Shown: piece after piece, positions 1-5,824 of the stretch | Layout: each line of letters opens with the position of its first letter | How positions within the stretch are numbered: the stretch's first letter is position 1 | NCBI GenBank assembly: GCA_018648445.1 | Contig: JABGRG010000139.1 | Coordinates: 1 to 8,312 of the forward strand | Source of the DNA: Rhodospirillales bacterium | Lineage (GTDB): Bacteria; Pseudomonadota; Alphaproteobacteria; Rhodospirillales_A; JACZKS01 | Length of the DNA: 8,312 nt | Direction: 5' to 3' | The notes under the pieces: model-generated | What the model was told of the DNA's origin: nothing | The model's database searches: none | What the model saw: the letters and a program-made list of their open reading frames with translations, nothing else | Made by a program: the position numbers and the translations under genes

Positions 1-1
1 T

Positions 2-112
2 GGAACGGTCATTCACGTCAGAAAGACCGGACGGGTCGAAGGCGAAATGGAATATGAAACCCTTTCCGTCGATCCCGGCGCCACCATTAACGCGCGGTGC
101 ATACCCTCGTAA
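2..112 (+). CDS. Bactofilin-like protein, C-terminal fragment (5' end outside window)
   Basis: Open reading frame already open at the window edge and ending with TAA at 110-112; only the last 36 residues are visible. They read as short beta-rung repeats with regularly spaced glycines and valines (VRKTGRVEGEMEYETLSV, then DPGATINARC). This is the pattern of the C-terminal rungs of the bactofilin (DUF583, polymer-forming cytoskeletal) beta-helix, where a 'GRVEG.i.Y..L.ie.GA...GrC' ending is usual. Bactofilins polymerise into membrane-associated filaments and act in cell shape, stalk formation or envelope enzyme positioning. The fragment is short, so the family call rests on a repeat pattern and not on a full domain. 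The gene downstream starts about 70 bp later on the same strand and need not be functionally linked. Confidence 0.55.
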   Translation, partial: GTVIHVRKTGRVEGEMEYETLSVDPGATINARCIPS

Positions 113-184
113 TCCATTCCCTTTTTCCCGTGCTTTAGGGCTGTTTTGCCCGTACCCTTGCGCGGCATCTTTGGGGGGGAAAGA

Positions 185-979
185 GTGGAACCGGATCGCG
201 CACAGGCCACCGCCGAACACCTTTTTCGTTGGCGAACCGACAAGAGGCCGATGACGCGCCTTGCCGCGGAGCTGTGCCCTGCCGACGAAGGTGACGCTTA
301 TCAGATCCAGTCCCTGCTTCATGAGAAACTGACGGCACACGGTCTTGGGCCCGTGAGCGGTCACAAAATCGGGTGCACCACGCCGGTGATGCAGGCGTAT
401 CTGGGCATCGGTCAACCGTGCGCGGGCGGCATTTTTGCGCATTCGGTCCAGGGGCCTTTGGCCACCGTTCGTGCCGCCGATTATGTGCGCCTGGGCGTGG
501 AATGCGAGATCGCCGTTTTGTTGAAGTCCGATATTTCACCCGAGAGCGCGCCTTATGATCGGCGATCGGTCGGGCTGTTCGTGGATGGCGTTACGGCGGC
601 TATGGAACTGGTCGACGACCGTTACGACGATTTCTCTGATTTTGGCGTCGCCAGCCTGATCGCCGACGATTTCTTCAATACCGGCTGTGTTCTTGGCGCG
701 CCCGTCACCGATTGGCAAAACCTGGATCTCGCAGCCATAACCGGCGCCATGTGGATCGACGAGGCCGAAATCGGTCGTGGCTCGGGAGCCGATATCATGG
801 GCCATCCGCTGGAAGCCCTGGCCTGGATTGCCAACCTATGGGCCCAACGGGGCCTTACTCTTCGTGCCGGGAGTTTCGTAATGCTGGGCAGCGTCGTGCA
901 AACGCAGTGGCTCGAGGCCGGAAACCGGGTGCGAATATCTATCGATGGATTGGGCGAGGCCACACTTCGTGTTGAATAA
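185..979 (+). CDS. 2-keto-4-pentenoate hydratase / fumarylacetoacetate hydrolase-family protein
   Basis: 264-residue cytoplasmic protein of the MhpD/HpcG branch of the fumarylacetoacetate hydrolase (FAH) superfamily. These enzymes add water to 2-hydroxypenta-2,4-dienoate or related dienoates in aromatic meta-cleavage pathways, using a divalent metal. Visible family landmarks are HKIGCTTPVMQAYLG near residues 60-74, the acidic pair in GVECEIAV (E106, E108), AMELVDDRY (E141), and a C-terminal GADIMGHPLEALAWIAN block; the three glutamates fit the family's metal ligands. Length matches the family's usual 260-270. I chose the GTG at 185, which follows the purine-rich GGGGGGGAAAGA and gives an N-terminus normal for the family; a TTG at 146 would add 13 atypical residues. 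The 3' end overlaps the start of modA, implying co-transcription. The true substrate is unknown: no other aromatic-catabolism gene is in view. Confidence 0.85.
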   Translation: MEPDRAQATAEHLFRWRTDKRPMTRLAAELCPADEGDAYQIQSLLHEKLTAHGLGPVSGHKIGCTTPVMQAYLGIGQPCAGGIFAHSVQGPLATVRAADYVRLGVECEIAVLLKSDISPESAPYDRRSVGLFVDGVTAAMELVDDRYDDFSDFGVASLIADDFFNTGCVLGAPVTDWQNLDLAAITGAMWIDEAEIGRGSGADIMGHPLEALAWIANLWAQRGLTLRAGSFVMLGSVVQTQWLEAGNRVRISIDGLGEATLRVE

Positions 980-1748
980 AACTCTCTTAACCGCGTTTAT
1001 GCTGGTCGTTGCGATGCTCAACACTGCGTCGGCCGCCGAGATCAGGGTTTTCGCTGCGGCCAGTACGGCAGGCGCGATTGAGGAGATTGCGCGGGTCTTC
1101 GAAACAACCAACAAAACCACGAGAATCGTCGCAGTCCACGCATCCAGTTCGACGCTGGCCAAGCAGATCGTCAACGGCGCGCCCGCCCATATCTATATTT
1201 CGGCCAACCGCCATTGGATGAATTTCGCGTGGGATCGCGGCGGCGTTGAAAGATCCACAGTCACCGACCTGCTGACCAATCGACTGGTTTTGGTCGCACC
1301 CGCCGATACGGATTGGACCATCGGTATTGCCCGCGGATTTGACCTTTTGGCGCGGCTGAACGGTGGTTATCTGGCAATGGGCGATCCGGCCCATGTTCCG
1401 TCCGGTATTTACGGGCGCGAAGCCTTGGTAACACTGGGCGTTTGGAAGTTCCTGTCGGACCGTGTGGCACGGGCGGCGGATGCGCGCGCGGCCCTGGTTC
1501 TGGTTGAGCGCGGAGAAGTGGCGGCGGGCATCGTCTACGCCACCGACGCGCGGATCAGCGAACATGTTCGCGTGGTCGCGACCTTCCCCGAGCGAACCCA
1601 TGCGCCCATCGTCTACGCGGCAGCAATTGCCAAAGACGCTGAGACTGACGACACCCGGGTGTTTTTCGATTTCCTCAGATCGAAACGGGCCCAAAAGGTA
1701 TGGTCGGATCATGGCTTTGCGCTGGTGCCCGTGGCCAAGCCACGTTAA
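969..1748 (+). CDS. modA: Molybdate ABC transporter periplasmic substrate-binding protein ModA
   Basis: Periplasmic binding protein that captures molybdate (or tungstate) and delivers it to ModBC. From a GTG at 969 it has 259 residues. The N-terminus is a Sec signal peptide: a lysine at residue 4, a hydrophobic run (LLTAFMLVVAML), then TASAA with likely cleavage after A22 or A23. The mature protein starts EIRVFAAAS, as in ModA. Family motifs visible: AAASTAGAIEEI, the oxyanion-binding HASSSTLAKQI, GAPAHIYISAN..WM, GDPAHVPSGIYGREAL and GIVYATDAR. The start lies inside the hydratase gene. GAGG at 956-959 is 9 bases before the GTG and favours it; TTG at 972 is an alternative, and the ATG at 945 would add eight residues before the signal peptide. 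modB begins 9 bp after the stop. Confidence 0.92.
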   Translation: MLNKTLLTAFMLVVAMLNTASAAEIRVFAAASTAGAIEEIARVFETTNKTTRIVAVHASSSTLAKQIVNGAPAHIYISANRHWMNFAWDRGGVERSTVTDLLTNRLVLVAPADTDWTIGIARGFDLLARLNGGYLAMGDPAHVPSGIYGREALVTLGVWKFLSDRVARAADARAALVLVERGEVAAGIVYATDARISEHVRVVATFPERTHAPIVYAAAIAKDAETDDTRVFFDFLRSKRAQKVWSDHGFALVPVAKPR

Positions 1749-1757
1749 ACCGGACCC

Positions 1758-2477
1758 ATGAACGAGACTGCCGCTTTTTGGGAGCTATCCCCGCTAGAGA
1801 TCGAGGCCATCGGGCTGAGCCTGAAGGTTTCCTTCTGGGCGGTCTTTTTCACCTTGCCTCTGGGGATCGTCGTCGCCTGGGTTCTCGCCCGCTGCGAATT
1901 CTGGGGCAAAAGCCTTTTCAATGGCTTTGTCCATTTACCCCTGATCCTGCCGCCGGTTGTCGTCGGCTACCTGCTGCTTGTTGTCCTGGGGCGGCGCGGT
2001 GTGCTGGGCGCATGGCTGTTCGACGTTTTCGGAATTACGGTGGCGTTCACGTGGAAGGGCGCGGCGGTAGCGGCGGCCGTGATGGCCTTTCCATTGATGG
2101 TGCGCGCCATCCGCCTTTCCATCGAAAGCGTGGATATGCGCCTGGAACAGGCAGCGCGGACCCTTGGCGCCAACCCATTCCGCGTGTTTGCCAGCGTGAC
2201 CCTTCCCCTTTCGCTTCCCGGCGTTTTCGTCGGCCTCCTGTTGGCCTTCGCCAGATGTCTGGGCGAATTCGGTGCGACCATCACCTTCGTTTCCAATATT
2301 CCCGGTGAAACCCGCACCCTGCCGCTGGCCCTTTATTCACTGGTTCAGTCGCCGGGTGGCGACGCGGGCGCGTTGCGGATTGTCTTGATTTCGGTCGCCT
2401 TGGCGATGGTGGCGCTGGTCGCATCTGAAATACTCGCGCGGCGCATGAACGCGCGCATAGGAGGATCGGGGCGATGA
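1758..2477 (+). CDS. modB: Molybdate ABC transporter permease ModB
   Basis: Inner-membrane channel subunit of the molybdate importer, 239 residues, within the normal 220-240 for ModB. About five to six hydrophobic helices are apparent, including ones around residues 20-44, 58-78, 101-120 and 205-228. The cytoplasmic coupling loop that docks on ModC is clear: EQAARTLGA at residues 130-138 followed by NPFRVFASVTLPLSLPGV. The conserved GEFGATITFVSNIPGETRTLPLALY block of CysT/ModB permeases follows. The ATG at 1758 is the only sensible start; no strong ribosome-binding site precedes it, which suggests translation coupled to modA, whose stop is 9 bp away. Its end overlaps the modC start codon. Confidence 0.93.
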   Translation: MNETAAFWELSPLEIEAIGLSLKVSFWAVFFTLPLGIVVAWVLARCEFWGKSLFNGFVHLPLILPPVVVGYLLLVVLGRRGVLGAWLFDVFGITVAFTWKGAAVAAAVMAFPLMVRAIRLSIESVDMRLEQAARTLGANPFRVFASVTLPLSLPGVFVGLLLAFARCLGEFGATITFVSNIPGETRTLPLALYSLVQSPGGDAGALRIVLISVALAMVALVASEILARRMNARIGGSGR

Positions 2478-3577
2478 TCGACGTTGATATTCGTCTCACC
2501 AAGGATGATTTCCGGCTGGACACGAAGTTTGAGACCGATACCGGACTGACTGCGCTGTTTGGAAAGTCGGGTTCGGGCAAAACGACCCTGATCAACGCCA
2601 TCGCTGGGTTGGAACGCCCGGACGAGGGCCGCATCGAGGTCGACGGCAACGTGCTTTTCGATGCCAATGCGGGAATCAACCTGCCGCCCGAAAAAAGGCG
2701 TCTGGGCTACGTGTTTCAAGAATCCAGATTGTTTCCGCATTTGAACGTCAGCAAAAACCTGGCTTACGGTATGACATTGGCGCGCCCCGCGGAAGGCGGT
2801 CAGGATTTCAAGCGGATCGTCGAACTTCTCGACCTGGGCGCACTATTGACGCGCCGCACACGCACCCTGTCGGGTGGCGAGAGACAACGCGTGGCCATCG
2901 GCCGGGCTTTGCTGGCCAATCCGCGAATTCTTTTGATGGATGAACCGCTGGCTTCGCTCGACGCAGGTCGAAAAGCTGAAATCATCCCCTTTATTGAACG
3001 CCTTCGTGATGAACTTTTGCTTCCCATCGTGTATGTCAGCCACGCCATCGAAGAAGTAATCCGTGTCGCGGATACCATGGTCGTGATGTCGGACGGTCGC
3101 GTAGCCGCCGGTGGCTCGGTCGAGGATATTATGAGCCGCCTCGACCTTTATCCGCTCACGGGGCGTTATGAGACGGGTGCGGTCATCGCGGCGACGGTGG
3201 TGGGCAACGATCTGGATTTCGGACTGACCGAGTTATCCTTTGCCGAAAATCGCCTCTGGGTTCCGCGTCTTGATCTACCCTTGGGAACAGAGCTGCGTGT
3301 GCGATTGCGCGCGCGCGATGTATCGCTGTGTCTGGAGCGCCCGGAAAAAACCAGCTTCCTCAATATTCTGGAAGGAAGTGTGCGTGAAATGGACGCGGGC
3401 GACCGCCCGCAGGTTGATGTTCTTGTTGATGTCGGCGCGCCCGTGATCGCGCGCGTTTCCCGCCGTTCTGTGCAGACCCTCGCCCTCAAACCGGGAATGC
3501 CCGTCTTCGTTCTTATCAAAGCCATCGCCATCGACCGCCACAGCCTGGGCCGGCGCGGCAGCGCATCGCGGGGTTAG
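2474..3577 (+). CDS. modC: Molybdate ABC transporter ATP-binding protein ModC
   Basis: ATPase that drives molybdate import through ModB, 367 residues, the usual ModC length. The nucleotide-binding domain is complete: Walker A GKSGSGKTT (30-38), Q-loop Q82 in YVFQESRLFPHLNV, signature LSGGERQRVAIGRAL (132-146), Walker B ILLMDEP (152-158), D-loop SLD (161-163) and H-loop H190 in YVSHAIEEV. The rest (about 230-360) is the regulatory extension; its last part is a TOBE/Mop-like molybdate-binding domain (LRVRLRARDVSLCLERP, then TSFLNILEGSV). The start ATG overlaps the modB stop (ATGA) and has AGGAGG at 2459-2464, nine bases upstream. The gene ends tail to tail with the next gene. Confidence 0.95.
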   Translation: MIDVDIRLTKDDFRLDTKFETDTGLTALFGKSGSGKTTLINAIAGLERPDEGRIEVDGNVLFDANAGINLPPEKRRLGYVFQESRLFPHLNVSKNLAYGMTLARPAEGGQDFKRIVELLDLGALLTRRTRTLSGGERQRVAIGRALLANPRILLMDEPLASLDAGRKAEIIPFIERLRDELLLPIVYVSHAIEEVIRVADTMVVMSDGRVAAGGSVEDIMSRLDLYPLTGRYETGAVIAATVVGNDLDFGLTELSFAENRLWVPRLDLPLGTELRVRLRARDVSLCLERPEKTSFLNILEGSVREMDAGDRPQVDVLVDVGAPVIARVSRRSVQTLALKPGMPVFVLIKAIAIDRHSLGRRGSASRG

Positions 3578-4098
3578 TCCTGCAATGCGAGGTCCCGCTT
3601 AAACCGTTTCCAGTTTTTGACGTATTCGCCAACACCGAATTGAATGCGCGCGATTTCTTCCGCGTCGAGTTTGCGGATCACCTTTCCCGGCGAGCCCAAA
3701 ACGAGGCTTCCGTCGGGGATCTCCCGGTCTTCGGGAACCAGTGTATTGGCCCCGATCAGACAATTCTTGCCAATGACGGCGCGGTTCATCACGATACTGC
3801 CGATCCCGATTAGCGACCCGTCGCCGACGGTGCATCCGTGCAGCATGGCCATATGGCCGACCGTGATATTGTTGCCGATGTTCATGGACTTGTTGTAATC
3901 GACGTGCAGGACAGAGCCGTCCTGAATGTTGGTATTTTCGCCGATGGTGATGGTGTCGAAATCGCCGCGCACCACACAATTCCACCAGATGGACGCGTTT
4001 TGTCCCAACGTAACATCGCCGACAACGATGGCGTTCGGCGCAATCCAGTAATCGTCGCCTGCGGTTTTCACCCACGCGTCTCCAAGGGAATATTTCAT
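3574..4098 (-). CDS. Gamma-class carbonic anhydrase-like hexapeptide-repeat protein (YrdA/PaaY/CaiE type)
   Basis: 174-residue left-handed beta-helix protein built from hexapeptide repeats (GDVTLGQNASIW, then IGENTNIQDGSVLH, VGHMAMLHGCTVGDGSLIG). The three zinc-binding histidines of gamma carbonic anhydrases are present as H65, H82 and H87, with the family's H-x4-H spacing for the last pair. R44, D46, Q59 and D60 occupy the conserved core, and the ending GSPGKVIRKLDAEEI is typical. The family forms trimers in the cytoplasm; some members interconvert CO2 and bicarbonate, while others (PaaY) are thioesterases, so activity is uncertain. GGAGA at 4106-4110 sits seven bases before the ATG. It begins 19 bp after the TerC-like gene, so the two are probably co-transcribed. 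Its stop overlaps the modC stop. Confidence 0.88.
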   Translation of the reverse strand: MKYSLGDAWVKTAGDDYWIAPNAIVVGDVTLGQNASIWWNCVVRGDFDTITIGENTNIQDGSVLHVDYNKSMNIGNNITVGHMAMLHGCTVGDGSLIGIGSIVMNRAVIGKNCLIGANTLVPEDREIPDGSLVLGSPGKVIRKLDAEEIARIQFGVGEYVKNWKRFKRDLALQD

Positions 4099-4105
4099 TG
4101 AAATT

Positions 4106-4110
4106 TCTCC
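4106..4110 (-). promoter_or_regulatory. Shine-Dalgarno site of the carbonic anhydrase-like gene
   Basis: GGAGA on the - strand, seven bases before the ATG at 4098. It lies in the 19-bp gap after the TerC-like stop codon and fixes the start of the downstream gene. Confidence 0.6.
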
Positions 4111-4117
4111 GGTAACG

Positions 4118-4762
4118 TCAGCCGACGACGCCGCCTAACCAACCCAATTCTTCGGCGACTTGCATGGAGCCGCGCCAGATCATGTCACCGGCCACGTAGA
4201 CGATCAGCGCGATGCCCACGTAAACGATCCATTTGTAACGATCCATGATCCGCGCGATAAAGTTGGCTGCAATCCCCATCAGGGCGATGGAAAGCGCCAG
4301 TCCGAAGATAAGGATCATTAAGTGATCCTTGGCGGCGCCGGTAACGGCCAGCACGTTGTCCAGCGACATGGAAACATCGGCGATGACGATGGCCATCAAG
4401 GCACTGCGAAAGCTTTTGATCTCCACCGGTTTGCCATTGGCGGGTTTTTCGCCGTTGGCCACCGCCTCGGCCTTGGCATTGGCTTCCCTGCGCGCTTCGC
4501 GCCACATGATCCAGGCGACCCAGGCCAGCAGCAGCCCACCGGCTAGCAACAGACCGATGATCTGCAACAGATAAAACGCGACCATCGCGAACAGCATGCG
4601 CGTTATCGCCGCGACGGCGATCCCGATGGTGATGGCGCGCTTGCGTTGCTCGGCAGGTAGACCGGCGGCAGCCGTACCAATAACGATGGCATTGTCGCCG
4701 GAAAGAACCAGATCAATTCCGATAACTGTCAGAAAGGCGGTAAATTCTTCAGGTGTGAACAT
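4118..4762 (-). CDS. TerC-family integral membrane protein (YjbE type), probable metal-ion exporter
   Basis: 214-residue inner-membrane protein with about seven hydrophobic segments. The two signature motifs of the TerC family are both intact: GIDLVLSGDNAIVIG (D17, D23, N24) and IADVSMSLDNVLAVTGAA (D129, D135, N136), acidic residues inside the membrane thought to bind a cation. Between them lies a charged, Lys/Glu/Ala-rich cytoplasmic loop (about 88-117). Length and layout fit the YjbE subgroup and not the longer tellurite-resistance TerC proteins. Members are linked to manganese export and metal loading of secreted proteins; the ion here is inferred. A weak TGAGA precedes the ATG. It heads a probable two-gene operon with the carbonic anhydrase-like gene. 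No yybP-ykoY manganese riboswitch is visible upstream. Confidence 0.85.
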   Translation of the reverse strand: MFTPEEFTAFLTVIGIDLVLSGDNAIVIGTAAAGLPAEQRKRAITIGIAVAAITRMLFAMVAFYLLQIIGLLLAGGLLLAWVAWIMWREARREANAKAEAVANGEKPANGKPVEIKSFRSALMAIVIADVSMSLDNVLAVTGAAKDHLMILIFGLALSIALMGIAANFIARIMDRYKWIVYVGIALIVYVAGDMIWRGSMQVAEELGWLGGVVG

Positions 4763-4891
4763 TTTGTCTCAAACGTTAGAAGGCTGATACAAAAATCCGG
4801 GCACACGGCAAGCGCGCGCCCTTTCCCCCAATAGAATTCGCGGAGCCTTGAAATGCAACTGCAAAATTTCCACCTTTTGTCCCGCCGGTCC

Positions 4892-4900
4892 TGATATTCT
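4892..4900 (+). promoter_or_regulatory. Candidate extended -10 promoter for the 102-aa gene
   Basis: TGATATTCT matches the TGnTATAAT extended -10 form, 53 bp before the start of the downstream gene, in the roughly 190-bp divergent gap between the TerC-like gene and the 102-residue gene. No convincing -35 box lies at the right distance, so this is a weak call. A 5-bp stem (CGCGG/CCGCG) with a T-rich loop follows at 4910-4926 in what would be the leader. Nothing else in the gap was recognisable. Confidence 0.25.
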
Positions 4901-4940
4901 AATGGGCCGCGCGGGTTTTTTCCGCGGAAGATTGCATGAT

Positions 4941-4946
4941 GGAGGT
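4941..4946 (+). promoter_or_regulatory. Strong Shine-Dalgarno deciding the start at 4953
   Basis: GGAGGT lies six bases before the ATG at 4953. It sets this start over the in-frame upstream start at 4848, which would place 35 unlikely residues in front. Confidence 0.75.
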
Positions 4947-4952
4947 CGAAAA

Positions 4953-5261
4953 ATGTCTCAGATGACCTGCGGACTCGCGTATGTAACGGGCCTTCCCCTC
5001 AGCGAAGTTGAGGATTGGATTGAGGCAAATTGTTCGGGGGACTGGTCCGTTGGATTGGCCGACGGCGATGATCCGATTGGTGGTGGCAAGACCAAAATCC
5101 AGGTTCTTTTCGAACTGCGCGAGGATTTAGAAATCTTCAAGGGACGCTTCAAGGCGTTCGAGCAGCAAAAAGTATCGGCTCCCGACACCCAACGCGGTGA
5201 AGGCGGCGAAGAACCGAAGAAAAAGGGTTCCGTGGGCATGCTGCGTCCCGATCAAGACTAA
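4953..5261 (+). CDS. Hypothetical protein, 102 residues
   Basis: Not recognised. A small soluble protein with no signal peptide or membrane segment. Residues 1-70 look folded: MTCGLAYVTGLPLSEVEDWIEANCSGDWSVGLADGDDPIGGGKTKIQVLFELREDL, with two cysteines (C6 and C27) and a possible helix-strand-helix layout. From about residue 76 the chain is low-complexity and charged (QRGEGGEEPKKKGSV) and probably disordered. The start is fixed by GGAGGT at 4941-4946. It lies 22 bp upstream of the cupin gene on the same strand, so the two are likely co-transcribed; a shared function is only inferred. Codon use matches the core genome, so it does not look recently acquired. Confidence 0.7.
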   Translation: MSQMTCGLAYVTGLPLSEVEDWIEANCSGDWSVGLADGDDPIGGGKTKIQVLFELREDLEIFKGRFKAFEQQKVSAPDTQRGEGGEEPKKKGSVGMLRPDQD

Positions 5262-5283
5262 AAAGCATCGACGGGAGAGCCGA

Positions 5284-5625
5284 ATGGCCAACTATATGAT
5301 CGCCCAACTCGACGACATTCCGTCCGTCCCCTGCCCCTGCGGCGATGCGCGGCGCGCCTTCGCGGTTCCGGACAACGACCTTGCGACCCTCCATCTGACG
5401 GATATCAAGACCGACGCCGAAATCCACTACCACAAAAAAATGACCGAGATTTACCTGATCCTGGAAGGTGAAGGGCATATGGAGCTGGACGGCAAAAGCG
5501 TGCCGGTCAAACCCATGAGCGCGATTTTCATTAAACCCGGCTGCCGCCATCGCGCCGTCGGTGAAATGCGCATCATTAATGTGCCGATCCCCGCCTTCGA
5601 CCCGTCCGACGAATGGTTTGACTGA
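5284..5625 (+). CDS. Small single-domain cupin protein
   Basis: 113-residue cytoplasmic protein made of one cupin (cupin_2) beta-barrel. Motif 1 is textbook: H48-x-H50-x4-E55-x6-G62 (IHYHKKMTEIYLILEGEG). Motif 2 follows as P85-G86-x2-H89 (FIKPGCRHRAV). The two histidines, the glutamate and H89 form the usual metal site, so it should bind a divalent metal, but substrate or ligand cannot be told from sequence; members range from isomerases and dioxygenases to sensors. An unusual CPCGDARR segment (C17, C19) lies in the N-terminal strand. The ATG at 5284 follows GGGAGAG; an in-frame ATG at 5197 inside the previous gene would add 29 basic, non-family residues and is rejected. It ends 4 bp before the tRNA-Arg remnant that marks the mobile-element junction. 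Confidence 0.85.
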   Translation: MANYMIAQLDDIPSVPCPCGDARRAFAVPDNDLATLHLTDIKTDAEIHYHKKMTEIYLILEGEGHMELDGKSVPVKPMSAIFIKPGCRHRAVGEMRIINVPIPAFDPSDEWFD

Positions 5626-5629
5626 AATT

Positions 5630-5688
<59 letters not shown>

Positions 5689-5708
5689 GGCCCCAGAGGT
5701 TCCTTGTC

Positions 5709-5731
5709 TTGTTTTTAGTTAATAAAAACAA
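5709..5731. repeat. Perfect 9-bp AT-rich inverted repeat next to the att junction
   Basis: TTGTTTTTA and its exact reverse complement TAAAAACAA flank the 5-bp spacer GTTAA. It lies about 20 bp inside the element, between the tRNA scar and the integrase promoter. This is where recombinase, excisionase or host bending-protein sites usually sit. The stem has almost no GC, so it is a poor terminator; a protein-binding site is the better guess. Confidence 0.6.
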
Positions 5732-5755
5732 CATACTAGTGTTCCAGTAGATTCC

Positions 5756-5784
5756 TCGACATACCCCTTATTTTCCTCTAGAAT
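5756..5784 (+). promoter_or_regulatory. Sigma70-type promoter of the integrase gene
   Basis: -35 TCGACA (5756-5761) and -10 TAGAAT (5779-5784) are separated by exactly 17 bp, each with five of six consensus bases. Transcription should start near 5791, about 35 bp before the integrase ATG, inside the tandem repeat that follows. Confidence 0.65.
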
Positions 5785-5806
5785 GGTTGCTCATTGGTTG
5801 CTCATT
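5785..5806 (+). repeat. Tandem 11-bp direct repeat over the integrase transcription start
   Basis: GGTTGCTCATT occurs twice, end to end and without mismatch (5785-5795 and 5796-5806), immediately after the -10 box and ending 18 bp before the integrase ATG. An 11-bp period puts both copies on the same face of the helix. Such short tandem sites beside an integrase gene are typical arm-type integrase binding sites. The position suggests that the bound protein would also block the integrase promoter. Confidence 0.7.
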
Positions 5807-5824
5807 ATCAAATGAGGCTTCGCC

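Noticed and set aside
113..184. A ModE operator or molybdenum-cofactor riboswitch controlling the mod genes
   Set aside because: No palindromic ModE-like site or structured leader could be seen before the hydratase or within it near modA.
146..184. TTG start at 146 for the hydratase
   Set aside because: It adds 13 residues outside the family alignment; the GTG at 185 has a purine-rich leader and gives a normal N-terminus.
987..1712. A 241-residue open frame on the - strand opposite modA
   Set aside because: It is an antisense shadow of modA with low-complexity composition and no domain-like pattern.
1700..2308. A 202-residue + strand frame within modB
   Set aside because: Arg/Pro/Gly-rich out-of-frame reading of modB, a usual artefact of GC-rich DNA.
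4763..4952. A manganese (yybP-ykoY) riboswitch ahead of the TerC-like gene
   Set aside because: The leader read on the - strand shows none of the conserved paired elements of that RNA.
4848..4952. Longer version of the 102-residue protein starting at 4848
   Set aside because: GGAGGT stands directly before the ATG at 4953, and the extra residues are translated promoter-like sequence.
5709..5731. Rho-independent terminator after the cupin gene
   Set aside because: The stem is nearly all A/T and lies beyond the tRNA scar, inside the element.
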